Notes under the pieces: model-generated | The model's input: only the letters and a program-made list of their open reading frames with translations | The model's database searches: none | Told to the model about the DNA's origin: nothing | Assembly: GCA_017938985.1 (NCBI GenBank) | Contig: JAGBAK010000024.1 | Span: 1 to 34,728, forward strand | Direction: 5' to 3' | Source of the DNA: Clostridia bacterium | GTDB taxonomy: Bacteria; Bacillota; Clostridia; Oscillospirales; Acutalibacteraceae | Length of the DNA: 34,728 nucleotides | Shown here: positions 16,699 to 24,140 of the stretch, piece by piece | Position numbering within the stretch: the first letter of the stretch is position 1 | How the letters are laid out: every line of letters begins with the position of its first letter | Translations under genes and position numbers: made by a program

Positions 16699-16772
16699 CC
16701 CACCGGGTCCACCAAAAAAGTCATTGCAGCTTTAGCTGTGATGGCTTTTTCTTTTACGGTGGGATTCGAAAG
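16699..16772 (+). repeat. 74-bp direct repeat, copy 2
   Basis: Identical to 16511-16584, including a 16-base orphan tRNA-Ala 3' end with CCA and the terminator hairpin (16715-16750). No tRNA body precedes it. The sequence upstream (AACATTTA) is unrelated to the tRNA. Confidence 0.9.
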
Positions 16773-16829
16773 GGTGATTCAACAGCTTTGTTTTATTCCG
16801 TTTTCGTAGCAATATTTCACCGGTTATGG

Positions 16830-16835
16830 TATAAT
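16830..16835 (+). promoter_or_regulatory. Possible extended -10 promoter for the XRE regulator
   Basis: TGGTATAAT (TG-N-TATAAT) with no good -35 element. It would give a leader of about 150 bases. The rest of 16773-16993 shows nothing I can name. Confidence 0.4.
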
Positions 16836-16993
16836 CGGCACGGAAAACAAGAATTTTGCCAAAAAATATCCCCGAAAAAACAAGAACGCAACCTCAAGTT
16901 TACATTTAGAAACGTCGGATTGGTAGGATTTTTTTTCCGAGTGAGTTACAATAAGGGCAACGCAGCGTTAATAAATATTAAGGAGCAAAGACT

Positions 16994-17386
16994 ATGACTT
17001 TTGGCGAAAAACTATCAAAATTAAGAAAAGAAAACAATTATACGCAGGAGCAGCTTGCCGATATCCTCAGTGTGTCCCGTCAGTCTGTAAGCAAATGGGA
17101 GTCAGATATTGCTTATCCCGAAACCGACAAACTGATTGATCTTGGTAAGCTGTTCGACTGTTCAATGGATTATCTTCTTAAAGAGGAAATCACCGAAAAA
17201 ACCGACGTGCATACCTCCGGTGTTGTAAAAACAGTTGAAAAACTCAGCAAAAAACTAATGACAGACCAAAACAAGAGTAAAGCAAAAAAATTCACGAAAA
17301 TGATCGGCATAATTTTTTCCGTGTTTATGGCTGCAGACATTATATCTTTGATAGTGTATTTTCTTGTTTCGGGAATTCCCGCTTAA
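16994..17386 (+). CDS. XRE-family HTH regulator with C-terminal membrane helix
   Basis: 130-residue helix-turn-helix protein. The HTH_3 domain covers residues about 3-62, with TQEQLADILSVSRQSVSKWE as recognition core and the YPETDKLIDLGKLFDCSMDYLL tail shared by many Clostridial XRE regulators (quoted in part by motif only). Residues 63-100 are a charged linker and about 103-126 a single hydrophobic helix, so the repressor may be membrane tethered. SD GGAG lies 9 bases before the ATG. The gene is bracketed by 22-base direct repeats (16752-16773 and 17402-17423) related to the tRNA-Ala repeat, so it may be a cassette brought in at a tRNA-derived site. Target genes unknown. Confidence 0.85.
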   Translation: MTFGEKLSKLRKENNYTQEQLADILSVSRQSVSKWESDIAYPETDKLIDLGKLFDCSMDYLLKEEITEKTDVHTSGVVKTVEKLSKKLMTDQNKSKAKKFTKMIGIIFSVFMAADIISLIVYFLVSGIPA

Positions 17387-17401
17387 CTTATCGAAATTAT
17401 A

Positions 17402-17423
17402 TTTTACGGTGGGATTCGAAAGG
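17402..17423 (+). repeat. 22-base partial copy 3 of the tRNA-Ala-associated repeat
   Basis: Contains TTTTACGGTGGGATTCGAAA followed by GG, identical to 16752-16773 and, for 21 of 22 bases, to 16564-16585. It lacks the tRNA 3' end and the hairpin. Confidence 0.85.
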
Positions 17424-17480
17424 CGTTATGAATAAAACCTCTCTTGTCTGATCAAAACTCATCTATTTCTATATAAAAAG

Positions 17481-17524
17481 CAGGCTTGCTCGGGTCTTTT
17501 CCCTCGCAAGCCTGTCGGTTTTTT
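17481..17524. terminator. Bidirectional intrinsic terminator
   Basis: CAGGCTTGC (17481-17489) pairs with GCAAGCCTG (17506-17514). T runs occur on both sides, serving the convergent XRE gene and the membrane protein gene at 17527. Confidence 0.85.
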
Positions 17525-17526
17525 TA

Positions 17527-18018
17527 TTATTTAAAATAGCTGTTTCGTCTTTCAACTTCGTCTGCCCACGAAGCGGGATCTTTTTTAAGCTCCTTTATAC
17601 ATTCTTCGGCTTTTTCTTTGCTGTCAAACTTATTGAATACAGTGCTCTTTACCAATTCTTTACCGTCTTCTTCAATCTCAACCGCAAGAATAACAACGTA
17701 GGATTTCGCGGAATAAGGCATCTCCAATGTGGCACTTACAAGGTAGCTTGTTTCTTTGTCATATTCCGAATCGGCCACCTTGAATTTCTTTTCTTTTTTG
17801 AGTGATACTATCTCGCCGTTGGCCTGGTGCAGATAGTTTGCTTCTATTCCTTCTTTAACGTTTTTGGGCAGGCCGTCATCAAAAATCAAAAACAGCGTGA
17901 GCGCCAGAGCAGCAATTGCCGCACCGATTATAATAAATATTTTTGGATAAACCTTCTTTTTAGCTTTTACGGTTTCCTTTTTATTGTCTTTTTTATTTAC
18001 GTTCTTTTTGTCCGCCAT
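17527..18018 (-). CDS. Membrane-anchored protein of unknown function
   Basis: 163 residues from the ATG at 18018, chosen because AAAGGAG lies 6-8 bases upstream; the frame stays open to 18072 without a plausible start. The first 24 residues are very lysine-rich (KKNVNKKDNKKE), residues about 26-47 form one membrane helix, and the remaining 110 residues are a predicted extracellular alpha/beta domain rich in Glu and Lys with SYLVSATLEMPYSAKSYVV. No known motif recognised. Its terminator is shared with the XRE gene. Together with the next genes leftward on this strand it belongs to a group of small single-pass proteins. Confidence 0.75.
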   Translation of the reverse strand: MADKKNVNKKDNKKETVKAKKKVYPKIFIIIGAAIAALALTLFLIFDDGLPKNVKEGIEANYLHQANGEIVSLKKEKKFKVADSEYDKETSYLVSATLEMPYSAKSYVVILAVEIEEDGKELVKSTVFNKFDSKEKAEECIKELKKDPASWADEVERRNSYFK

Positions 18019-18183
18019 ACATACTCTCCTTTGAAAGCAAAGTTTCATAAGTTTATTATAATGGTTTTGCAAAAAAAATCAATAGATTTGTTTGTGATTG
18101 TTCAAAAGGGGGGTTCACGATAAGACCAAAGCCTTTCTGCAACCCTTTTCAGCAGTAACCGTATGAAGTTCGGTTTATTGCAA

Positions 18184-18363
18184 TCAATCTCTCAATCCCT
18201 CAATATAATCAATAACAGTTTCAAGAACGCTTACCGTGCCGTCAACGGTTGTGGCTTTTTGCGCTTCTTTTTCTTCTTTTGATTTCGATGCTCTGTTGCC
18301 GACAACGGCAAAGCAGACCATAGCAACAACAAGCAGGGTGATTAATCTTCTGATAAGCTTCAT
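18184..18363 (-). CDS. Small 59-residue single-pass or secreted protein
   Basis: A short gene easily missed by length filters. It begins with ATG at 18363 with AGGAGA 8 bases upstream and an extended -10 promoter (18396-18404), and ends at TGA 18184. Residues 1-22 (basic KLIRR then hydrophobic LLVVAMVCFAVVG) look like a signal anchor or signal peptide; residues 24-37 are charged (KSKEEKEAQK), and the rest is amphipathic (VSVLETVIDYIEGLRD). No family recognised. Ribosome site plus promoter make it more than a chance frame. Confidence 0.6.
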   Translation of the reverse strand: MKLIRRLITLLVVAMVCFAVVGNRASKSKEEKEAQKATTVDGTVSVLETVIDYIEGLRD

Positions 18364-18395
18364 AATATTTCTCCTCGGTGTTTTGTTATGTGCAT

Positions 18396-18404
18396 ATTAT
18401 AGCA
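18396..18404 (-). promoter_or_regulatory. Extended -10 promoter of the 59-residue gene
   Basis: Minus strand TGCTATAAT (TG-N-TATAAT), about 33 bases upstream of the ATG; no consensus -35. Confidence 0.5.
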
Positions 18405-18457
18405 TATACCTCTGCCGTTGCCGTAATATCGATTTAACCTGTGCATCGGAAACAAGC

Positions 18458-18487
18458 AAAAAACGGAGCCGGTTTTCACCGACTCCG
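18458..18487 (-). terminator. Intrinsic terminator of the zinc-ribbon membrane protein gene
   Basis: Minus strand CGGAGTCGGT/ACCGGCTCCG stem (18487-18464) with a 4-base loop and six T. Confidence 0.85.
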
Positions 18488-18533
18488 CTATTGGTTCAGT
18501 TGTTAAAAAACTGCAAGTTTTATCTGTTCAGAA

Positions 18534-19214
18534 TCAGATGTCAACTTCGTAGTTCCAAACCTTCCACTTGCCGTCTTCTTTGATGAGATATATGGTGCCG
18601 TCACCGTCATCGTCATCTTCCTTGCCCTTGATGGTGATGTCGAAATCAATTTCCTTGCCTTCTTCGATGTCAACGCCCTTGAGATCTTCGTCAAGTTCAT
18701 AGGATTCTTCGATGGATTTAAGGGTCTTGTTTTTCATATCGTCAACTTCGGTAATCTTGATTTTGATTTTTACGTTCTTGCCGTAATCATCTTCAAGGTC
18801 ATCAAGTTCATCTTTAAGAAGTTCTTCAACTTCGTCTTCAATGCTGCTATCTTCGTCAAGCTTGTAGATTGCCTGTCTCATTTCGGGCATAAGCTCAATG
18901 TAATCTTCTACGTTTGTCTTCTGGATTGCCTTGAAGTACTTCTTAGCTGCGCCTCTTGCACCTGTGTTGGGAACGATGATGCCGAAGATAAGGATAAGAA
19001 CTACAACAACTGCTGCAACTGCAGGAACTGCAATCTTTGCAATCTTCATTACCTGATCCTTCTGTTCGGGTTTCATGTTGTTAACGCCGGGGATTTTAGC
19101 GAGGATGTCGTTTGCCCCGCCCTTTGATGCTGCTGCGAAAGGAGCTCCGCAATTGCCGCAAACATTAGCGTTGTCATCTGATGCTGCGCCGCAATTTCCA
19201 CAAAATTTTGCCAT
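18534..19214 (-). CDS. Zinc-ribbon membrane protein with acidic extracytoplasmic domain
   Basis: 226 residues. An N-terminal zinc ribbon uses Cys5, Cys8, Cys19 and Cys22 (CxNCG...CGNCG), residues about 60-82 form one membrane helix, and 88-226 are a soluble domain with repeated acidic runs (EDEVEELLKDELDDLEDD, KEDDDDGDG) ending in DGKWKVWNYEVDI, the shape of DUF4878-like proteins that carry a lumenal alpha/beta domain. Function unknown. It lies 66 bases downstream of a second zinc-ribbon gene on the same strand, likely one transcript from the promoter at 19926-19955, with a strong terminator after it. Confidence 0.78.
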   Translation of the reverse strand: MAKFCGNCGAASDDNANVCGNCGAPFAAASKGGANDILAKIPGVNNMKPEQKDQVMKIAKIAVPAVAAVVVVLILIFGIIVPNTGARGAAKKYFKAIQKTNVEDYIELMPEMRQAIYKLDEDSSIEDEVEELLKDELDDLEDDYGKNVKIKIKITEVDDMKNKTLKSIEESYELDEDLKGVDIEEGKEIDFDITIKGKEDDDDGDGTIYLIKEDGKWKVWNYEVDI

Positions 19215-19280
19215 GGTAAAATACCGCCTTTCAATTAATTGTATTTTAAAAAAATTTGCGCCTGATTAAGTAACGGTTGC

Positions 19281-19841
19281 TTATTCCGCAACCTTTGTTC
19301 CGCACTCCGTGCAGAAATCACTACCTGCGAAAAGCTTGCCGCCGCAGTTGGAGCAGAAACCGATCTGCTCTGCCTCTTGCTGAGGAGCAACAACCGCCTG
19401 CGTTGCCATGGGTTTGCCGCAATAGGTGCAGAAACGCTGACCCTTTGCCACATAGTTGCCGCAGGATACACATTTTTCAAGCTCAACGCCGTTTTCGCTC
19501 TTAGGCATTTCATTGCCGCAAGAGGGGCAGAAAGCAGAGTTGCGAGGCACGTCGGCACCGCACTTGCTGCAGGGAGTGACGCCCTTTATCTGCTGAAGCT
19601 GCTGACGGTAATTCGAAAGCTTTGCTTCAACCTCGGCAATCTGTGCCATAACACTGCCGAACTCATACTCATAATCCGTGTGATGAAGAGCAACATAGAG
19701 CTTACCTGCCTGGTAATAAAGAGCATTGATTTTTTTCTCTTCTTCTGCAATGGCAGAATTGAGTTTGGCTGTATCCGCCATATCTTTGGTCTTTTTGCCG
19801 GCGTTGGACATCATTTTGTTGAGGTCATCCATAAATGCCAT
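19281..19841 (-). CDS. Coiled-coil protein with three zinc ribbons
   Basis: 186 residues from the ATG at 19841, which has GAGGAGGG just upstream; in-frame codons to 19898 lack a ribosome site. Residues 1-86 are helical with a probable coiled coil (about 65-86), and three CxxC-x10-CxxC zinc ribbons follow: Cys91/94/105/108, Cys124/127/138/141 and Cys163/166/177/180. Proteins of this type are common in Clostridia and are usually annotated as zinc-ribbon domain proteins without known function. No membrane helix. First gene of a two-gene unit with the zinc-ribbon membrane protein. Confidence 0.82.
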   Translation of the reverse strand: MAFMDDLNKMMSNAGKKTKDMADTAKLNSAIAEEEKKINALYYQAGKLYVALHHTDYEYEFGSVMAQIAEVEAKLSNYRQQLQQIKGVTPCSKCGADVPRNSAFCPSCGNEMPKSENGVELEKCVSCGNYVAKGQRFCTYCGKPMATQAVVAPQQEAEQIGFCSNCGGKLFAGSDFCTECGTKVAE

Positions 19842-19868
19842 TTTTCTTCCCTCCTCTTCTTGTTTTTG

Positions 19869-19886
19869 GAGTCCGTTAGCGGACTC
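19869..19886 (-). promoter_or_regulatory. Leader hairpin of the zinc-ribbon unit
   Basis: Perfect 7-bp stem GAGTCCG/CGGACTC with a 4-base loop between promoter and ribosome site. No T run, so a leader structure rather than a terminator. Confidence 0.45.
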
Positions 19887-19925
19887 TGTAAAAATCACCT
19901 GAAAAAGGTCGAAATTTATACTGAT

Positions 19926-19955
19926 ATTATATACAAATCCGACCCTTTATGTCAA
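19926..19955 (-). promoter_or_regulatory. Sigma-A promoter of the zinc-ribbon unit
   Basis: Minus strand consensus TTGACA (19955-19950), 18-base spacer, TATAAT (19931-19926). Confidence 0.8.
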
Positions 19956-20103
19956 TATGTGTATTCATAACAAATGCAAAATAATATCACTTTTTAACAA
20001 AACGCTTATCACTATTGACATTTTTGATTATAGCACTGTTATATTTTTCGCCGTAATACGAATTTTACCTGCCCGTGTATATACATATTATAAATATACA
20101 GCA

Positions 20104-21876
20104 TCAATCGGGAACAAATTTCACCGTAAAGCAATGGGAGCGAAGCATGTAATCACAAACGTCGCTTCTGAAACGGTTGCCCCGCATCTCTTTGTTGCCC
20201 ACTCTCACAACCGATGCATAACCGATTGAGGAGCTGTAAGCACCGTCGTGCGAAACAACGCTTATCCATTCGGAGGGGTTATCGCTCAGAACAATATTTT
20301 TATCATAATCAAGAATCAGCTCTTTCATTTCTTCCGAGCTGATTTTCAGTTCGGCAACGTCAACGGTTTCGGGACTGCTTGTTCCGCCGCAAAGATAGGG
20401 ATAAGAACCGCCCCAGACCGAGCTTGCTGATGCAGTTTTGCCTGCAGAGCTTGCAAAATAGCAGGTAAACGCAGGCTGACCGTTATAATCAACGTAAAAC
20501 GCTTTCGGCTCGTCGTCTGCACTCTTCATACCAAACAGCTCAAGGCACGCCTTGTGAGTTGCCGTACCCTCATATGCCCAGCTTGCAGAAAACGCATGGC
20601 GTGAGGAATCAACGTCAAAATTATATGTTTTTGCAAAGGTATAAACGGCAACTATCTGCGCTTTTATTGCTTCTTTTGGCGCACCGTTACCCATTTCACG
20701 ATAAGACGTTTTGCATAGATATTCAATAAGACCGTATTCAACGCCGCCGTATTTTACAGTCTGCGGCATTGCATTATCAGCTTTTACGGTTGTGCCGGGA
20801 AAATATGCGGCAATGATTTTTTTATAGTCACTGCCGTTTTTTGCCATTGAGATTGCACCCTCCTGGCTCATACCAACGCCGTGACCCCAGCCGTAGCTTG
20901 TAAAAACAAACGTACCGCTTTTGTCTGACGTTTCTGCCTGCTTGGTTGTCGGCTCAGGCACAGTCGTTTGCGGCTGCGTTGCCTTTGGAACGGTAGTTGA
21001 CGGCTTGGTCGGTGCTTTGGTTGTTGAAGCAGGCGCTTTGGTTGCACTCTGCGTCGGCTTTGTTTCGGTTTTAGTTGTGCTTTCAACAGGTTTTGCCGTC
21101 TGCGGCTGAGTTGTCTGATTAACGCTGACTGCAGGCGTCTGCACCGTCTGCGAAACGTCAGTTGCATTTTCAGCCGTGGAGGTAGCTGCAAAAAGAAGCT
21201 CCTCCTCATCGCCTATTCCGCTGCCGCCGCGGTAATCAAAAGGGTCTGTCAGCTCAACTGCAATTGTTGTATCAGGTTCAACCGCCTGCACAACGGCTCC
21301 GTTCGCTTTGGGCACGCTTTTTATGCTTGCGGCTGTTTTGTTTTCTGATTTTTCGCCAACAAAAAACGCAACCAGCAATGCAAGAACAACTGCTGCCGCA
21401 ATGCCGAGCATTACAACAATAAACGTAAGCCATGGTGTCTTTTTGGGCTTCGGTGCATCGGGACTTATAAGCGCTCCCGCCGCAACTGTTTCGCTGAGCA
21501 TCTCGCACAGCTTTGTTATTGCCGCACCTGCAAGAGCCTTTGTGCTTTCGCCGTCCTCGGCAAAAACCTTGGCTCCCCACGCTCTTTGGGAATCGGCAAG
21601 GCAGACAAGCACCAGTTTTTCTCCGTTTTCGGTTTCAACCTCAGACACCGCCGCACCAAAATCCGCCGTCGATTGCTCTTTGGCCGCTTTTGCCGCCTGT
21701 GCAAGAGAATCCGCTGATACTGCGCTGCCGTTAACGTGTGCAACCGAAAACGCATTTTCGCCGCCTTCAACACTTGCAACAACAGCCATCATCGGCTGAT
21801 AAAAGCCAACGTTTGCAACGGCTATTTTTTTGCCGCTTGCCACAACGGATTCAAGGTTTTCTCTGAAGCCTGCCAC
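20104..21876 (-). CDS. Transmembrane SpoIID-like protein with permuted domain and CinA-like N-terminus
   Basis: About 590 residues. I favour GTG at 21876, 10 bases from AAAGGA (21892-21887); GTG at 21885 leaves a 1-base gap. Residues below count from 21885. Cytoplasmic residues about 10-133 resemble the CinA C-terminal domain (GSAVSADSLAQAAK...STADFGAAVSEVE) but lack its ESCTAG and GIAGP motifs. A membrane helix covers 152-174. Residues 235-320 are a Thr/Pro/Gln/Lys linker. The SpoIID-type domain has GWGHGVGMSQEGA (332-344) and YFPGTTV first, then REM (Glu397 aligns with the catalytic Glu of SpoIID lytic transglycosylases), EAIKAQ (405-410), and an SSAGKTASASSVWGG region. That order is reversed from ordinary SpoIID. 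Last gene of the operon; probably acts on peptidoglycan or a surface ligand. Confidence 0.85.
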   Translation of the reverse strand: MAGFRENLESVVASGKKIAVANVGFYQPMMAVVASVEGGENAFSVAHVNGSAVSADSLAQAAKAAKEQSTADFGAAVSEVETENGEKLVLVCLADSQRAWGAKVFAEDGESTKALAGAAITKLCEMLSETVAAGALISPDAPKPKKTPWLTFIVVMLGIAAAVVLALLVAFFVGEKSENKTAASIKSVPKANGAVVQAVEPDTTIAVELTDPFDYRGGSGIGDEEELLFAATSTAENATDVSQTVQTPAVSVNQTTQPQTAKPVESTTKTETKPTQSATKAPASTTKAPTKPSTTVPKATQPQTTVPEPTTKQAETSDKSGTFVFTSYGWGHGVGMSQEGAISMAKNGSDYKKIIAAYFPGTTVKADNAMPQTVKYGGVEYGLIEYLCKTSYREMGNGAPKEAIKAQIVAVYTFAKTYNFDVDSSRHAFSASWAYEGTATHKACLELFGMKSADDEPKAFYVDYNGQPAFTCYFASSAGKTASASSVWGGSYPYLCGGTSSPETVDVAELKISSEEMKELILDYDKNIVLSDNPSEWISVVSHDGAYSSSIGYASVVRVGNKEMRGNRFRSDVCDYMLRSHCFTVKFVPD

Positions 21877-21902
21877 TGCCTGCACGTCCTTTCTTTTAAA
21901 AA

Positions 21903-24122
21903 TCAGTCAACATACCAATGCTTTTCATCGGCATAGTTGTTGGGCTTGTTAAGCTCGTCGCACCAAGCCTGCGGACCCTTGGGGTCTGAATTTACAACAG
22001 CCTTTGATGTGTCGATGTTAACGCTTTCGCCCTCTCTGAGAAGTCTTGCAACAACAACAAGTCTTGCATCGTTGAAATCATAGGCACAGGTTGAAAGGGT
22101 AAGAATCTTATCAGTTACCTCAAGACCTACGCCCGTGTTATAAAGCGATCTCTTTTCAAGTTCAACAATATATTCAGCAAAAAGCTGGTCGCTGCAATCA
22201 ATAAAGTTATAGGGGAATACGTAACCGTTATCGTGCTTGGGGTCGCTGTTTGAAATAAACACGCCGCAAACAACCCATTTATAATCGCCGTAAATTGTGT
22301 TGCACTCAATAATCGGCGCTTTCTTGAAGCCGTCAATATCTCTGTATTCCTCAAGCATACCGAAGATAAGGTCGTCGCTTCTCATGTTGTGGCCGTAAAT
22401 AACGGTGTTTCTGGGCAAAGTTTTAAACTGCTCCTCTTCAATTCTGTAATCGAAGAAGGGTACACCGTATGAAACCCACTTTTTATAGAAATTGCGCTTG
22501 AGATAATAATCGTTATTGCTTCCCTGAACAAGGGGAAGATTCATCTCAAAAGCAGGAATTGAAATCCATCCGCGAAGGTCAGTGTTTTCTCCGTAGAGCT
22601 GGGCATATTTTGCCATCATTCCGTCAGGGAAATCAACGTCATATTCGTTTCTTATTGCGTCATTAACCTGCGCATTGCCGTATTTATCTTCACCTGCATC
22701 CATCTGGCTGTTCTGCTGCGAGATATTGTCTTTTGCAATCCGTGGCTGAACAAGATATGTGTTGATAAGAATTGCGGCGCAGACAATCATAACCGTGAAA
22801 GAAATTGCAAGAACGATTCTTCTGGCAATTTCGCCTTTGCTTACGGGTTTCTTTTCGCCGTTTTTCTTTTCAAGTTTTTCCTGTTTCTTTCTTGCCTTTT
22901 TTTCTTCCTTGGACTCTTCAACGCTTGCCTCAAGAGCCGCTTTTCTTGCTGCCTCAAAGTCGCCGATAACAACTCTGTCCGACGGCTCTTCGGTAGCGGT
23001 GCTGTAGTTTCCTATCATATCAGGGTCAAAGAAAACCTCATTCCGATTTTCTTCGGATTTCTTAACCTCTGCCGCATCAGCTTCAGCGGCATAATCAGCA
23101 CCGTCTTCGGGAATGTTGACAACAAAAGCTCCGTTTGTTTCCTGTTCGTTGGGTCGCTCGGTAATCTGCTCTTCTTCGCCGAGAAGAGCGGCAAGCTCAC
23201 GCTCAAATTCTTCGGAATCGGTATTTACCGACGATTCTGCCTCCGCATTGCCGCCAACAAAAGCGTCAGGCTGAACGCTATCCGGTGTCTCTGTTACGGG
23301 AAGGCTTACGGAATCGGCAACATCATCAACCTGTTCCTGTCCGTGAGCAGAAATAGTTATATCGGAAAGACTTTTTGCCGCTTCGTTTGCCTCGTCAAGA
23401 ATGGGGTCCTGCTCGGCAGGTGTTTCAACGGGAAAGCTTTTAAGAAAATCTTCAATTGCATCGTAATTGTTTTTAACGGGAGCAATACCGGCGTTTGCTT
23501 CAATCTCTGCAAGAATATCGTCAAAGCCTGTTTCATCGCTTGCAGAACTTTTAATCTGATCAATCAGACCGAAAATATCGTCTTTTGCAACGTCGGCCTT
23601 TATTTCTTTCGCCTCGGGTTCAAGGTCAACGGCAGGCATAAATACGTTTTCGGTTTCGGGAAGAGCTTCCGCCGTAAAAGCGGGTGTTTCTTCGTCCGCC
23701 TGCGGTTCAGGTCTAAAAAACGCTTCTTCGGGAACAAACGGCTGCTCATCCGATACGTCTTCGGGTTCATCAAGCGAAACAACGGGAATATCAATATATT
23801 CCTCGGGGCTCATCCACATTTCGTCAAGACCGCTTTCAGCCGTAACGGTTTTTTCTTCGCTCTTCGGCTCCTCGGCAGTAATGACAGACATCGGCTTGGG
23901 AACTATTGTTGCGGGTCCGCTGTTCATTATATCGTCATAGAGGCTCTGCAGTTCGCTTTCAAGGCTTCTCTCTGTTTTCTCGATATCCTCGTGGAAACCT
24001 TCAAAAATCGGAGCCTCCTTTGCCGTTTCTTCAAGAAAGCTGCCCAGATCTATTTCTGTAAGCACGTCTTCATCTGTGACGAAGCTCAAATTCTCATTTC
24101 TTTTTTCGTTGTTTTTATCCAT
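21903..24122 (-). CDS. Class B sortase with a long acidic cytoplasmic extension
   Basis: 739 residues. Residues 1-405 are acidic, low complexity and probably disordered; 405-425 are strongly basic (KKARKKQEKLEKKNGEKK); 434-456 form one membrane helix; the extracellular sortase domain covers about 500-695. Catalytic residues are His578 (VIYGHN), Cys679 (LTLSTCAYDF) and Arg687 (ARLVVVARLL). Sortases cleave a sorting signal and join the protein to the wall or to pilus subunits. The class B call rests on the TLSTC context and the long loops before the Cys. GGAGG lies 8 bases before the ATG. The domain and the tail after Arg are clearly paralogous to the next gene upstream in the operon. The cytoplasmic tail is far longer than in standard sortases (usually a few tens of residues). 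Confidence 0.92.
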   Translation of the reverse strand: MDKNNEKRNENLSFVTDEDVLTEIDLGSFLEETAKEAPIFEGFHEDIEKTERSLESELQSLYDDIMNSGPATIVPKPMSVITAEEPKSEEKTVTAESGLDEMWMSPEEYIDIPVVSLDEPEDVSDEQPFVPEEAFFRPEPQADEETPAFTAEALPETENVFMPAVDLEPEAKEIKADVAKDDIFGLIDQIKSSASDETGFDDILAEIEANAGIAPVKNNYDAIEDFLKSFPVETPAEQDPILDEANEAAKSLSDITISAHGQEQVDDVADSVSLPVTETPDSVQPDAFVGGNAEAESSVNTDSEEFERELAALLGEEEQITERPNEQETNGAFVVNIPEDGADYAAEADAAEVKKSEENRNEVFFDPDMIGNYSTATEEPSDRVVIGDFEAARKAALEASVEESKEEKKARKKQEKLEKKNGEKKPVSKGEIARRIVLAISFTVMIVCAAILINTYLVQPRIAKDNISQQNSQMDAGEDKYGNAQVNDAIRNEYDVDFPDGMMAKYAQLYGENTDLRGWISIPAFEMNLPLVQGSNNDYYLKRNFYKKWVSYGVPFFDYRIEEEQFKTLPRNTVIYGHNMRSDDLIFGMLEEYRDIDGFKKAPIIECNTIYGDYKWVVCGVFISNSDPKHDNGYVFPYNFIDCSDQLFAEYIVELEKRSLYNTGVGLEVTDKILTLSTCAYDFNDARLVVVARLLREGESVNIDTSKAVVNSDPKGPQAWCDELNKPNNYADEKHWYVD

Positions 24123-24140
24123 CTGTCAAACCTCCGGAAA

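Noticed and set aside
16462-16735. Open frames on both strands starting inside tRNA-Ala
   Set aside because: They are built from tRNA and repeat sequence (VDPVGFEPMTF-type translation of a tRNA), so they are spurious.
19275-19293. GGTTGC/GCAACC hairpin between the two zinc-ribbon genes as a terminator
   Set aside because: No T run follows on the minus strand and it includes the stop codon; transcription probably continues into the next gene.
20600-20830. Possible sorting signal in YFPGTT of the SpoIID protein
   Set aside because: It is internal and matches the conserved YYxGT of SpoIID domains; no hydrophobic helix and basic tail follow.
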